Source: Anaerolineaceae bacterium | GTDB taxonomy: Bacteria; Chloroflexota; Anaerolineae; Anaerolineales; Villigracilaceae | NCBI GenBank assembly: GCA_009772985.1 | Contig: WOUS01000010.1 | Location: 86,336 to 150,335 of the forward strand | Reading direction: 5' to 3' | Length of the DNA stretch: 64,000 nucleotides | In this document: positions 1 through 9,004 of the stretch, in pieces | Layout: every line of letters begins with the position of its first letter | Numbering within the stretch: the stretch's first letter is position 1 | The notes under the pieces: model-generated | Databases searched by the model: none | What the model saw: the letters and a program-made list of their open reading frames with translations, nothing else | What the model was told of the DNA's origin: nothing | Made by a program: the position numbers and the translations under genes

Positions 1-663
1 CAGTGGTCGCCCCCGGCCACCGTTCTGACCGGCGATTTCGTCTTCGCCCGCGCCGCCAAACTGGCCGCCGAGACCGACCACCTGCCGCTGATGAAACTCT
101 TCGCCGAGACGCTGGCGACCATCGTCAACGGGGAGTTGACCCAGTTATTGTCCGCCCGCGGCCTTACCAACCGCGAGGACTACTACAAACGCATCCACGC
201 CAAGACCGCCTCCCTGCTCGAAATGACCACGCGCGCCGCGGCCATGATCAGCCCGGTGGGCGAAGCAGAAACCGAGTCCATGCGGGTGTACGGCTACAAT
301 CTCGGCATGGCCTTCCAGATCGTGGACGATGTGCTGGACTTTACCGGCGAACAGGCGGAGGTGGGCAAACCGGTCGGTTCGGACCTGTTGCAGGGCCTGG
401 TGACGCTCCCGGCGATCTACTACGCTGAAACGCATCCCGACGACCCCGATATCATCTGTCTCACCAGCGGCTGCTACAGCGAGCACGAGCGCATGGAACG
501 GCTGGTTCATGCGGTCCGCAAAAGCGACGGGGTGAAGAAATCGCTGGAGGAGGCGCGGGGGTTCATCGAGAAGGCGCTGGCGCCCCTGGCCGGGATGCCG
601 GGCGGCGTGGAACACGAGGCGCTCGCAAGCCTGGCGCGGTACACGGTCAGCCGCCGGAGTTGA
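1..663 (+). CDS. Polyprenyl diphosphate synthase, 3' part (5' end outside window)
   Basis: This is the C-terminal two thirds of a trans-isoprenyl diphosphate synthase, which elongates allylic diphosphates with isopentenyl diphosphate for quinone or undecaprenyl-type lipids. The frame is open from base 1, so the start and the first Asp-rich motif lie upstream. Visible are the helix with LTGDFVFARA that normally follows the first motif, the second Asp-rich motif in FQIVDDVLDF (DDxxD), and the following GKPVGSDLLQG segment. The next gene converges on it from the minus strand 21 bases away. The chain length of the product cannot be read from this part. Confidence 0.9.
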   Translation, partial: QWSPPATVLTGDFVFARAAKLAAETDHLPLMKLFAETLATIVNGELTQLLSARGLTNREDYYKRIHAKTASLLEMTTRAAAMISPVGEAETESMRVYGYNLGMAFQIVDDVLDFTGEQAEVGKPVGSDLLQGLVTLPAIYYAETHPDDPDIICLTSGCYSEHERMERLVHAVRKSDGVKKSLEEARGFIEKALAPLAGMPGGVEHEALASLARYTVSRRS

Positions 664-684
664 CGCCCCCTTCTCCGCCGGAAA

Positions 685-3600
685 TCAGCCGAGGTCGTTC
701 CCCCGTTCCCAATCCAGCAATTGCAGAAAGGCAGCCACAATCTGCGGGTCGAAGATGGTTGCGCCGCCTCTTCGGATGAAGGCCAGCGCCCGTTTCTTCG
801 TCCAGGCCGGGCGGTAGGGGCGGTCAGACATCAGGGCATCCCATACATCCACAATCGCAAATATGCGCGCCGCCAGCGGGACCTGTTCCCCTTTCAATTG
901 GCGCGGGTAACCAGAACCATCCCAGCGCTCGTGGTGACCGTAGGGAATATCCAGGGCTGGGCGCAGATAGGAAATCGGATACAACATCTCATAGGCAAAT
1001 GCCGGGTGCCGGCGCATGACCTGCCATTCTTCGTCCGTCAGGGGGCCGGCCTTGTGCAGGATGCTGTCGGGGACTCCCATCTTGCCGATGTCGTGCAGGA
1101 GGGCGCCGCGGCGGATGTGCACCTGGTCGGCGTCGCTCACGCCCAGCTGCTGCGCCAGGCGGATGGTCAGTTCCGCTACCCGCTGGGTATGGCCTTCCGT
1201 CTCCCGGTCGCGCAGGTCGAGCGCCCGCGACCAGCCTTCGATGGTGGCGTCGTACGCCAGCGAGAGGTCCACGTTGCTCTTCTGCAGGTCCTCGAAGAGG
1301 GAGGCGTTCTCGATGGCGATGGCGGCCTGTCCGGCCAGGGTCTCGAGGAAGTTTTTCCACTCCACATCCGGGTTCAGGGGGCTGCGCTGGAAAATTTCGA
1401 GAACCCCTTTCACCCGCCCTTTCGCCAGCAATGGTACGCCAAAATAAGTCACAAACCCCTCGTTGGCCAGCATCGCGGTGCGGGAAAACAACGGTTCGGC
1501 CGCCAGGTCCAGAACGTGGACGGTTGCCCGGGTGCGCGCCACCTGCCCGCTCAATCCTTCGCTCGCGTGCGATGACCATTTCTTGATCGAATCCGTCCTG
1601 AAGCCGGCGCTGGCGCCGTGGTGGAGCATCTGCGTGTTGGGATTCAAGAGCAGCACGGCCACGGCATTCACGCGCAGTTGGGAAAGGATGTGGTCAATCA
1701 GGATGCTAAGCGTCACGCGCAAGTCGAGCACCGTGCTGATGGCCATGTCAATGGCGCGCAGGGAGGCGAGCCGCTGCAAGTGCCGCTGGCTCTGCTCATA
1801 GAGCCGGGAGCGATGGATGGCGTTCCCGGCAATCTCGGTAATGGTGGTCAGTAAATCCACATCGCCCTGGTTCAACAGGCGCGGCAATTGGACCGAAACG
1901 AACAGGACGCCGATGGTCTCCGAGCCAGCGCGGATGGGGACGCAGGCGCCTCCCCACCCCGGCGGGGCCTGGCTGCAGGCGGCCGCGCGGGTGCGGTCAT
2001 CGCTGGCGAATTCCCCGGAAACAGCCGGTTCGCCGGTCGAAAAAACCTTCCCGGCAATACCATCGTTGGGAACAATCGGTTCATCGTGAACCCGGGTGAA
2101 CCAGCCGCGCGCCTCCACTTCCTCCAGGGTCCCAGATATCTGGTTGTACAACCAGATCGCCCCAGCCTCGCTCTCGAGTATCTTCAAGGTTTCATCCAGG
2201 AGACGCGGGAGCATTTGTTCGGCAGTCTGGGCCATCCGCAGGGCGGTGGAAATGCGGTTGACCGCTTCGAGTTCCGTCAACCGGCGGCGGGTCTCGCTGT
2301 AGAGACGGGCGTTCTCGATGGCCACCGCCGCGTGGGCGCCGAGCATTTCGAGCAGCGCCTGGTCATCCTCTGTATAGGAACCGGGCTGGTACGACTGGAC
2401 GGAGAGCGTCCCAAAGACTTTCGCGCCGAGCCGCAGCGGGACCGCCAGGATGGATCGCACCAGTTCGCCCTCCCCAAAGTCAATCCCATCCTGGAGGGGC
2501 GTGCTTTGCAAATCGTTGATGATCAGCGCTTTCCCGGTCTCGATGACCCTGCCCGAAAGCCCGCTGCCCTCGGGGAAAGTGTCGGACGGCCAGCGTTTCC
2601 CCTCGTCGTACAAATAGGCAAACAGGATCTTGTGGTGCGTCTCGTCCAGCACCGAAAGCACGAACGCTTCGGCCGGCATCAGGCGTTCCGCCGCATGGTG
2701 AACCGCCTCGTAGACCCGTTCCAGGTCCAGGCCAACCTTCACAATTTCCTGGCTGACCTCATGCAGGATGGAGCGCCGTTCGGCGGCGCGCACCGCTTCC
2801 TGGTACAGGCGGGCGTTCTCGATGGCAACCGCGGCATAAGAAGCCAGCATTTCTAGGAGCGCCTGCTCCTCCGGTCCAAAGGCGCAGGTTTTGTAGGACT
2901 GCGCCGAGATCATGCCGGTGGTTTTCTGCCCCAGGCGGAGGGGCACCGCCGCCAGCGAGCGCACCGGCTGCGGCTCCCCGATGCGGATCACGTCCGTTTT
3001 CTCTGCCAGCAGATCGTCAACGATGATCGACTCGCCGCTTGCCACCACTCTCCCGGTCAGGCCCCGCCCCGCCGGAAGATGCTGCACAGGGAAGCGATGA
3101 TCCCCCTCCAGGGCATAGACAATCGTATTTTCGTTAGAGGCTTCATTATGGAGCGCAATCACGAAAGAATCGCAGGGCATCAGTTGGCGGGTGGCTTGGT
3201 GAATGGACTGGTAGGTCTGCTCCGGCTCCCGGATCGCCGTCACCATATCCTGGCTGACGCGGTGCAGGATGGCGCGGCGGTCCGCGGCCTGCAGGGCCTG
3301 CTGGTACAGACGGGCATTCTCGAGCGCGATGGACATGTGCTGCGCCAGCGACTGGGCGATGCGCACCTCGTCCGCAGAAAAGAAACCGGGGGCCACGCTG
3401 TCGGCCATCAGCGCGCCGATCATGCGCTGGCGGGCGATGAGCGGAACAGCGAGAAACGAACGCACGTGTTCGGCGCCGGGAACCCAGATCCACCCCGGAT
3501 GCTGGCTCACATCAGGGATGGTGAGCGGGTTGAGGTCCTGCGCCATCTGATTCAGGATGGGACTGTTCTTCAACAGTTCGTGGGCCGCCTCCCGGGTCAT

Positions 3601-5202
3601 TTTTTCGTTGGCATAATCCATCCCGACAACCAGGTCTGGCTGTCCCGATTCCCCAAGCAGGAGCACCGAAGCCGTATCGAAAGCGAACAGGCGCTTGAGC
3701 TGGGCCAGCATCAACCGGAATATTTCATTTACATCCAGGCTGGCCGTCACCACCTGGGCCGCCTGGCGGAGCGTTTCGGCTTCGTGGCGGCGGAGGCGCT
3801 CCGTCTCGAACAGGCGCAACTTCTCGATCGCCAGCGACATCTGGCTGGCAATCGTGAGCAGGAGACGCTCGTCATTTTCGGAGAACGCATCGAGTTCGGG
3901 GCTTTCCGTATTGATGACGCCGATCACCTTATCCCCGATCTTGAGCGGAACGCACAACTCGGACAGGCTGGCAGGATTGACGGCCAGGTAGTCCGCCTCT
4001 TTGCGCACATCCCGGACCAAACGGGGCTGGCCGGACCGGGCAACTGCCCCGGTCACTCCCGCGCCGAGAGGGATGACCAGCCTCTCCCGCTCCTCAGGCG
4101 TGGCATCCCCGCGGTAAGATGGGTGATGGCGCAGGACGCCGGCTTTTTCGTCCACCAGCAAGACGCCAAAATTGACAGGAAAGAGAGACTCGCCGACAGC
4201 ATCAATGACGCGTTGGATCAGCGTGTCGAAATTTTCCGCCTGCGTCAGGGCTACTCCCACGGCATGTAAAACCGCCAATTCCTTGAACTGGCGGTTCAAC
4301 TTTTCTTCCGACTTCGTTCGTTCCGCGATATCGCGAAAAATGACCAGCGAGGCCACGGTATCCCGGAAGTGGATGGGCGCAGCCGTCACTTCCACATCCA
4401 CAGCAGCGCCGTCGAGTCGGATGAACTTCTCCCCGACCACCGGCACAACCTTCCCGTCAACGAATTGCTGGCGGGTGCGTTCGAGCACGAGTTGGCGGTA
4501 ATCCGGGTGGACGAAATCCAGCATCGGTTTGCCGACGATCTCCTCCGGGCTGGCCGCCCCCGCGATCTCCATGGCAGCCTTGTTTACCAGCAGGATCTTC
4601 CCGCCGCTGTGGACGGCAATCGCGTCAGGGGAAAGGTCGAATAAACGCCGGTATCGCTCTTCGCTATCCCTGAGAGACTCTTCGGCCTGCTTACGATCAG
4701 TGATATCCATAAGGAAACCCTGCCAGTGGAGAGGTTTGCCCTGAGCATCATGCAAGAGCGCCGCTTCATCCCGGATCCAGACAATGTGTCCATCCCGCGC
4801 AATCAGGCGATATTCACATCGAAAATTTCCTCCCCTTTTGTTCGTCCGCTTATGCTCGGCCCAGACACGGTCATGGTCATCAGGGTGGACGATATTGATC
4901 CATAATCGAGAATCCTCCATCCATTCCCTGGAGGTGTATCCCGTCATCGTTTCGATTTGCGGACTTATGTAAAGAGTGGTACTGAATTCATCCACTGCAT
5001 CCATGTAAACAACCGCAGGGATCTTTTCTACAAGAGAGCGGAATGTCGCTTCAGATTCCCGCAGGGACATCTCTGCCCGCAGGCGTTCAGCCGCTTCCTT
5101 ATCCATCGTTTCGTAAATCAAATATTCCCCCTCGATCAGCTGCGGTTTTCCCTCGCGCATTTTTTTGGAAGCCGCGTCCGGGGAAGTCTTTTTTTTTGTC
5201 AT
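685..5202 (-). CDS. Giant PAS/multi-GAF sensor with C-terminal HD-GYP phosphodiesterase
   Basis: A cytosolic-looking sensor of about 1505 residues, likely a cyclic-di-GMP phosphodiesterase. Order seen: two PAS/PAC units (about residues 45-170 and 185-310), then about six GAF domains each introduced by a coiled-coil stretch ending in variants of AIENARLY (about 320-1320), then an HD-GYP domain (about 1325-1505). The HD-GYP part has HDIGKMGVPD and HHERWDGSGYP, so the metal-binding and GYP residues are present. No membrane segment is seen. The start was set at MTKKK because AGAGAGG lies just upstream; a longer open frame to 5253 lacks a ribosome site. The ligands of the GAF units cannot be predicted. 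Related GAF copies (third and fourth) look like internal duplications. Confidence 0.9.
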   Translation of the reverse strand: MTKKKTSPDAASKKMREGKPQLIEGEYLIYETMDKEAAERLRAEMSLRESEATFRSLVEKIPAVVYMDAVDEFSTTLYISPQIETMTGYTSREWMEDSRLWINIVHPDDHDRVWAEHKRTNKRGGNFRCEYRLIARDGHIVWIRDEAALLHDAQGKPLHWQGFLMDITDRKQAEESLRDSEERYRRLFDLSPDAIAVHSGGKILLVNKAAMEIAGAASPEEIVGKPMLDFVHPDYRQLVLERTRQQFVDGKVVPVVGEKFIRLDGAAVDVEVTAAPIHFRDTVASLVIFRDIAERTKSEEKLNRQFKELAVLHAVGVALTQAENFDTLIQRVIDAVGESLFPVNFGVLLVDEKAGVLRHHPSYRGDATPEERERLVIPLGAGVTGAVARSGQPRLVRDVRKEADYLAVNPASLSELCVPLKIGDKVIGVINTESPELDAFSENDERLLLTIASQMSLAIEKLRLFETERLRRHEAETLRQAAQVVTASLDVNEIFRLMLAQLKRLFAFDTASVLLLGESGQPDLVVGMDYANEKMTREAAHELLKNSPILNQMAQDLNPLTIPDVSQHPGWIWVPGAEHVRSFLAVPLIARQRMIGALMADSVAPGFFSADEVRIAQSLAQHMSIALENARLYQQALQAADRRAILHRVSQDMVTAIREPEQTYQSIHQATRQLMPCDSFVIALHNEASNENTIVYALEGDHRFPVQHLPAGRGLTGRVVASGESIIVDDLLAEKTDVIRIGEPQPVRSLAAVPLRLGQKTTGMISAQSYKTCAFGPEEQALLEMLASYAAVAIENARLYQEAVRAAERRSILHEVSQEIVKVGLDLERVYEAVHHAAERLMPAEAFVLSVLDETHHKILFAYLYDEGKRWPSDTFPEGSGLSGRVIETGKALIINDLQSTPLQDGIDFGEGELVRSILAVPLRLGAKVFGTLSVQSYQPGSYTEDDQALLEMLGAHAAVAIENARLYSETRRRLTELEAVNRISTALRMAQTAEQMLPRLLDETLKILESEAGAIWLYNQISGTLEEVEARGWFTRVHDEPIVPNDGIAGKVFSTGEPAVSGEFASDDRTRAAACSQAPPGWGGACVPIRAGSETIGVLFVSVQLPRLLNQGDVDLLTTITEIAGNAIHRSRLYEQSQRHLQRLASLRAIDMAISTVLDLRVTLSILIDHILSQLRVNAVAVLLLNPNTQMLHHGASAGFRTDSIKKWSSHASEGLSGQVARTRATVHVLDLAAEPLFSRTAMLANEGFVTYFGVPLLAKGRVKGVLEIFQRSPLNPDVEWKNFLETLAGQAAIAIENASLFEDLQKSNVDLSLAYDATIEGWSRALDLRDRETEGHTQRVAELTIRLAQQLGVSDADQVHIRRGALLHDIGKMGVPDSILHKAGPLTDEEWQVMRRHPAFAYEMLYPISYLRPALDIPYGHHERWDGSGYPRQLKGEQVPLAARIFAIVDVWDALMSDRPYRPAWTKKRALAFIRRGGATIFDPQIVAAFLQLLDWERGNDLG

Positions 5203-5365
5203 CCATTCCTCTCTGCGCCTGCTTGTTTCGCACCATACCGCTAAATGCTGCACGCATATTATAAGACCGATTGTGCATACGCCGCGCTGGAAAGACAGCG
5301 GGATTTCCCATTAATCCCTCGGAACCGGAAAACACAAGAGCGAACCTTCCGGCCCGCTCTCATAG

Positions 5366-5436
5366 AGGCGACGATGGGATTTGAACCCATGATGAGGGTT
5401 TTGCAGACCCTTGCCTTGCCGCTTGGCCACGTCGCC
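5366..5436 (-). tRNA. tRNA-Cys (GCA)
   Basis: On the minus strand a 7-bp acceptor stem GGCGACG/CGTCGCC, a TTCAAAT T-loop and an anticodon loop CTGCAAA with anticodon GCA form a complete cloverleaf of 71 bases. The discriminator base is U, as expected for tRNA-Cys. CCA is not encoded. Confidence 0.95.
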
Positions 5437-5528
5437 GTGCCTGACCACTGATTGCAAATCGAGGATTGATGATTGACGGCCCAGTGCAATCAATCGGCAA
5501 TCATCAATCAACAATCCTCAATCGTTAG
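5437..5528. repeat. Imperfect inverted repeat made of ATTGATGATTG-type words
   Basis: The spacer between tRNA-Cys and tRNA-Gly holds gaggattgatgattg on the left and its near reverse complement caatcatcaatcaacaatc on the right. It can fold into a long AT-rich hairpin. The same style of degenerate short-word inverted repeat recurs elsewhere in the window, with different words each time. Confidence 0.7.
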
Positions 5529-5600
5529 AGCGGGCGATGGGATTCGAACCCACGACCTTCTCCTTGGCAAGGAGACGTACTACCACTGTACTACGCCCGC
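5529..5600 (-). tRNA. tRNA-Gly (GCC)
   Basis: On the minus strand the acceptor stem GCGGGCG/CGCCCGC, D-arm GTAGTACAGTGGTAGTAC, anticodon stem-loop CTCCTTGCCAAGGAG with anticodon GCC and T-loop TTCGAAT give a full cloverleaf of 72 bases. It lies in the same orientation as the tRNA-Cys and tRNA-Phe genes and is probably transcribed with them. Confidence 0.95.
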
Positions 5601-5626
5601 AAACGGCCTTATTTCTGGCCGAGAGG

Positions 5627-5699
5627 TGCCGAGACCCAGGATCGAACTGGGGACACCACAATTTTCAGTCGTGTGCTCTACCAGCTGAGCTATCTCGGC
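5627..5699 (-). tRNA. tRNA-Phe (GAA)
   Basis: On the minus strand the acceptor stem GCCGAGA/TCTCGGC with discriminator A, D-arm GCTCAGCTGGTAGAGC, anticodon loop CTGAAAA with anticodon GAA and T-arm CCCAGTTCGATCCTGGG form a standard 73-base tRNA. It would be the first tRNA of the minus-strand Phe-Gly-Cys cluster. Confidence 0.95.
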
Positions 5700-5862
5700 C
5701 TGCGCTCTGTGTCAAAGCGGCTGGATTTTACCATACTTGGAAAGATTGTCAAGAAAACGCCCGTTCCGCCTTTTTACAGCGAATTTACAACCCTGCCACA
5801 CCCGCATAATCCGGCGCGCTTACAATGGACAGCGTAAGGACAATCATCGAAAGGAGAAAACC

Positions 5863-6402
5863 ATGTCCAAAATCAAAACCCTGACCACGAAAGTCCTGCT
5901 GGCCGTCACAATCCTCGCCGTCGGCCTGACCGCCCTCCCGCTCAGCGCCCGCGCCGCGGGACTGGCCGACGAGGGCGCCCCGCCCCAGGCAGACAACGCC
6001 CGCCTCGAACAGATCTGGGCCAGAGAACTGGCCGCTTACAACCGCGCGGTGGCGATGCTCGATAAATCCAGCGAGTTCATCGGCAAGGTGCAGAACATCA
6101 TTGACCGCGCCAACGAGAAAGGATGGGATACGTCCGCCCTCCAGGCCGCGCTGGACGCCTTCGAGGACGCTGTCCGCGACACCCGCCCGATCCTCAACAG
6201 CGCCAGCGGGATCGTCAACTCGCACAAGGGCTTCGACGCCAACGGCAAAGTGACCGACCGCGCCCAGGCCGTCGAGACCGTCAAGGCGCTGGGCCAGCAT
6301 CTCAAGGATGCCCGCGCCGCCATGGGCGGCACCGGCCAGGCTTTACGGGAAGCAATCAAGGCCTTCCGCGCAGCCCATCCTCCCGCCACGAACACCCCAT
6401 AA
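5863..6402 (+). CDS. Secreted or lipid-free exported protein of unknown function
   Basis: A 179-residue protein with a clear signal peptide: basic start MSKIKTLTTK, hydrophobic core VLLAVTILAVGLTAL and a likely cleavage after ARA near residue 30. The mature part is alpha-helical, rich in Ala, Asp and Arg, with no cysteines and no motif I recognise. The start is chosen at an ATG preceded by AAGGAG; the open frame extends upstream to 5737 without a ribosome site. It stands alone between the tRNA cluster and the RidA gene. Extracytoplasmic location is inferred. Confidence 0.8.
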   Translation: MSKIKTLTTKVLLAVTILAVGLTALPLSARAAGLADEGAPPQADNARLEQIWARELAAYNRAVAMLDKSSEFIGKVQNIIDRANEKGWDTSALQAALDAFEDAVRDTRPILNSASGIVNSHKGFDANGKVTDRAQAVETVKALGQHLKDARAAMGGTGQALREAIKAFRAAHPPATNTP

Positions 6403-6495
6403 CATTTTCCTCCCCTCCCCGGGAGACACGGCCAACGCTGTGTCTCCCTTTTTCCCTTTTGCAGTACAATCAGGGAAACGATACCGGAGGAACAC

Positions 6496-6876
6496 ATGGA
6501 CAGAAAAGTCATCACCAGCGAAAAAGCGCCCAAAGCCCTCGGCCCCTACTCCGTAGCCATCCGGACCGAAAACCTGGTCTTCACATCCGGGCAACTGGGA
6601 CTGGACCCGGCCACCGGGAATCTCGTCCCCGGCGGGATCGAGGCCGAGACGCGCCAGGCGCTCACCAATCTCCAGAACGTGCTGGCAGATTCCGGGTCCG
6701 GGATGGAGCGGGTGGTCAAGACCACCGTCTTCCTGAAAGACATGGCCGACTTCCCCAAAATGAACGCCGTCTACGCGGAGTTCTTCCCCGAAAACCCGCC
6801 CGCCCGCAGCACCGTCCAGGCCGCCCTGCCCAAGGGCGGACTGGTCGAGATCGAGGCAATCGCCCTCCCGAAATGA
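6496..6876 (+). CDS. ridA: RidA/YjgF family enamine/imine deaminase
   Basis: A 126-residue protein matching the RidA family along its whole length: KAPKALGPYSVAI near the start, FTSGQLGLDPATG, the central helix TRQALTNLQNVL, and the C-terminal ARSTVQ and VEIEAIA segments, which carry the substrate-binding arginine and the conserved glutamate. RidA proteins hydrolyse reactive enamines and imines from PLP enzymes in the cytosol. It starts after GGAGGA. Its stop overlaps the start of the following response regulator (ATGA), so the two are translationally coupled, an unusual partner for a sensor system. Confidence 0.95.
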   Translation: MDRKVITSEKAPKALGPYSVAIRTENLVFTSGQLGLDPATGNLVPGGIEAETRQALTNLQNVLADSGSGMERVVKTTVFLKDMADFPKMNAVYAEFFPENPPARSTVQAALPKGGLVEIEAIALPK

Positions 6877-7553
6877 CCGGCGAACTCATCCTGCTCGTGG
6901 ACGACGAACCGTCCATCGTCTCGCTGGCGCGCATGTATCTCGAGCGCGAAAATTTCCGCGTCGAAGCCGCCGCAGACGGCGAAGCCGCGCTCGAAACCGC
7001 CCGCCGCCTCAGCCCGGCGCTGATGGTGCTCGACCTGATGCTCCCGAAACTGGACGGGTTCGAGGTCTGCCGCCGCCTGCGGGCGGAGAACAATGACATT
7101 GCCATCCTCATGCTGACCGCCCGCGACGAGGACATTGACAAGATACTCGGCCTCGAACTCGGCGCCGACGATTACCTGACCAAGCCGTTCAACCCGCGCG
7201 AACTGGTGGCGCGCGTCAAGGCCATCCTGCGCCGGACGGAACGCCGGCCAGCCGGGAACGAGGCGCCCATCTTGCTCGGCGACCTGACCATTGACCCCGC
7301 CCGCCGCGAGGCCCGCGCCGGCGCGCGCAGCCTCGACCTGCGCACCCAGGAATTCGAGGTGCTGCTCACCCTGGCCGCCCAGCCGGGACGCGTCTTCACC
7401 CGCGAGCAGTTGCTCCAGCAAGCCTGGGGCTTCGACTTCTACGGCCAGACCCGCACCGTGGATGTGCACATCGCCCACCTCAGGAAAAAACTGGCCGGGA
7501 GCACGGTTGGCATCGAAACCGTCACCGGCATCGGGTACAAACTCGTCTGCTGA
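6873..7553 (+). CDS. OmpR-family response regulator
   Basis: A 226-residue two-component regulator. The receiver domain (residues about 5-118) has the acidic pair VDDE, the phospho-acceptor Asp near residue 52 in LMVLDLMLP, and the Lys in LTKPF. The C-terminal winged helix (about 135-226) has the usual LDLRTQEFEVLL and TVDVHIAHLRKKL segments. It probably binds DNA as a dimer when phosphorylated by the downstream kinase. Its ATG overlaps the stop of ridA. Confidence 0.95.
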   Translation: MTGELILLVDDEPSIVSLARMYLERENFRVEAAADGEAALETARRLSPALMVLDLMLPKLDGFEVCRRLRAENNDIAILMLTARDEDIDKILGLELGADDYLTKPFNPRELVARVKAILRRTERRPAGNEAPILLGDLTIDPARREARAGARSLDLRTQEFEVLLTLAAQPGRVFTREQLLQQAWGFDFYGQTRTVDVHIAHLRKKLAGSTVGIETVTGIGYKLVC

Positions 7554-7582
7554 CTCGCCGCCTCGCTGACTCACTGATTCGC

Positions 7583-9001
7583 ATGTCCACCTCCCTCCGC
7601 TCCCGCCTCTGGCTCAGTTACGCGCTGGTCGTCCTGGCCGCCCTCGTCCTGACGGCGGTCATCCTCATCCTTTCCCTGCTGCGCAGCCCGGTGGCCTACC
7701 GCCAGACCTACGCGCGGCTGGAAGCGGTGCAGGAACTGCTCCTCTCCAGCAACCCCGGCCTGACCAGCCTGCCGCCCGCCTCCCTGGGCCCCGTCCTGCG
7801 ATCCGCCGACAAAACATTCAACGTCCGCATCCTCGTCTACACTGCCGAAAGGACGCTGGCCGCCGATTCACGCGCCAGCGTCAGCCCCGCGTTGACCGGC
7901 ATCCGCCGCGCCCAGGTCAGCCGTTCCACCATCCTCCTGCGCGACGAGACGGGCGGCGCCTGGCTGTTCAGCGTCTCGAAACAACCGGACGGAAAACTAC
8001 TGCTCGTGGGAGCGCCGCGGCCGCGCATCGCCATCCTGGCCCTCCTGACCAACGATATCTTCCCCTCTTTTGTTGTCGCCGGGCTGGCGGCGCTGGCGCT
8101 CTCCCTGCTGGCCGCCTTCGGCCTGGCGCGCTGGATCGGCGCCCCGCTCCAGACGCTGGTGGACGCCTCGCGCCGGATGCCGCACGCGGACGCGCGTCCG
8201 GTCACCCCGAGCGGCCCGCGCGAGATCCAGGACCTGACGCGGGCGTTCAACGACATGTCAGCCCGCATGCAGGCCTCGCAAAAATCCCAGCGCGAGTTCG
8301 TCGCCAACGTTTCGCACGAACTGAAGACGCCGCTTACCTCCATCCAGGGATTTGCCCAGGCGCTCCAGGATGGCACCGCCGATACGGACGAGTCCCGCCG
8401 CCACGCCGCGCAGGTCATCCAGGAGGAGGCCGGGCGGATGCACCGCCTGGTGCTCGACCTGCTCGACCTGGCGCGGCTCGACGCCGGCACCGCCGACCTG
8501 CAACGCGCGCCCCTCGACCTGCCGGCCCTGCTTCACAGCGTGGCCGAAAAATTCGACCCGCAGGCGCGCGCCGCCGGCGTGACCATTCGCGTCGAAATGG
8601 CGGCGCTGCCAGCCGTCACCGGCGACGGCGACCGGCTGGCGCAGGTGTTCACCAACCTGGTGGACAACGCCCTGGCATACACGCCCGCCGGGGGGAGCAT
8701 CACCCTGCGGGCCGCGGCAGACGGGTCAACGGTCCGGGTGGAAGTGGCCGACACCGGCGCGGGCATCCCGGCCGACGCTCTGGCGCACATCTTCGACCGC
8801 TTCTACCAGGCCGACCCGTCCCGCCCCGGAGGCAGGAAACACGGGGCCGGGCTGGGGCTGGCCATCGCCCGCGAAATCGCGGCGGCGCATGGTGGTACAA
8901 TAAGCGTCCGCAGCGAACCGGGCGCGGGCAGCACGTTCACCGTTTCCCTGCCGCTGACAACGCCCGAGGCGAGCACTGTCGTCTCAAAGCGCAAAAAATA
9001 A
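7583..9001 (+). CDS. Membrane sensor histidine kinase
   Basis: A 472-residue kinase partnered with the preceding regulator (29-base gap). Residues about 12-30 and 150-175 are membrane helices enclosing an extracytoplasmic sensor segment of about 120 residues. A HAMP linker follows, then HisKA with the phospho-acceptor His near residue 245 in NVSHELKTPLT, and a HATPase domain with N box DNALAYTP, G1 DTGAGIP, F box FDRFYQAD and G2 GAGLGLAI. The signal is unknown. It may control the envelope operon that begins 3 bases after its stop, but this is inferred from position only. Confidence 0.95.
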   Translation: MSTSLRSRLWLSYALVVLAALVLTAVILILSLLRSPVAYRQTYARLEAVQELLLSSNPGLTSLPPASLGPVLRSADKTFNVRILVYTAERTLAADSRASVSPALTGIRRAQVSRSTILLRDETGGAWLFSVSKQPDGKLLLVGAPRPRIAILALLTNDIFPSFVVAGLAALALSLLAAFGLARWIGAPLQTLVDASRRMPHADARPVTPSGPREIQDLTRAFNDMSARMQASQKSQREFVANVSHELKTPLTSIQGFAQALQDGTADTDESRRHAAQVIQEEAGRMHRLVLDLLDLARLDAGTADLQRAPLDLPALLHSVAEKFDPQARAAGVTIRVEMAALPAVTGDGDRLAQVFTNLVDNALAYTPAGGSITLRAAADGSTVRVEVADTGAGIPADALAHIFDRFYQADPSRPGGRKHGAGLGLAIAREIAAAHGGTISVRSEPGAGSTFTVSLPLTTPEASTVVSKRKK

Positions 9002-9004
9002 CCC

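Noticed and set aside
5773..5826. Promoter before the secreted protein at 5863
   Set aside because: Several TTTACA and TACAAT/CATAAT matches exist but no pair has acceptable spacing, so none was listed.
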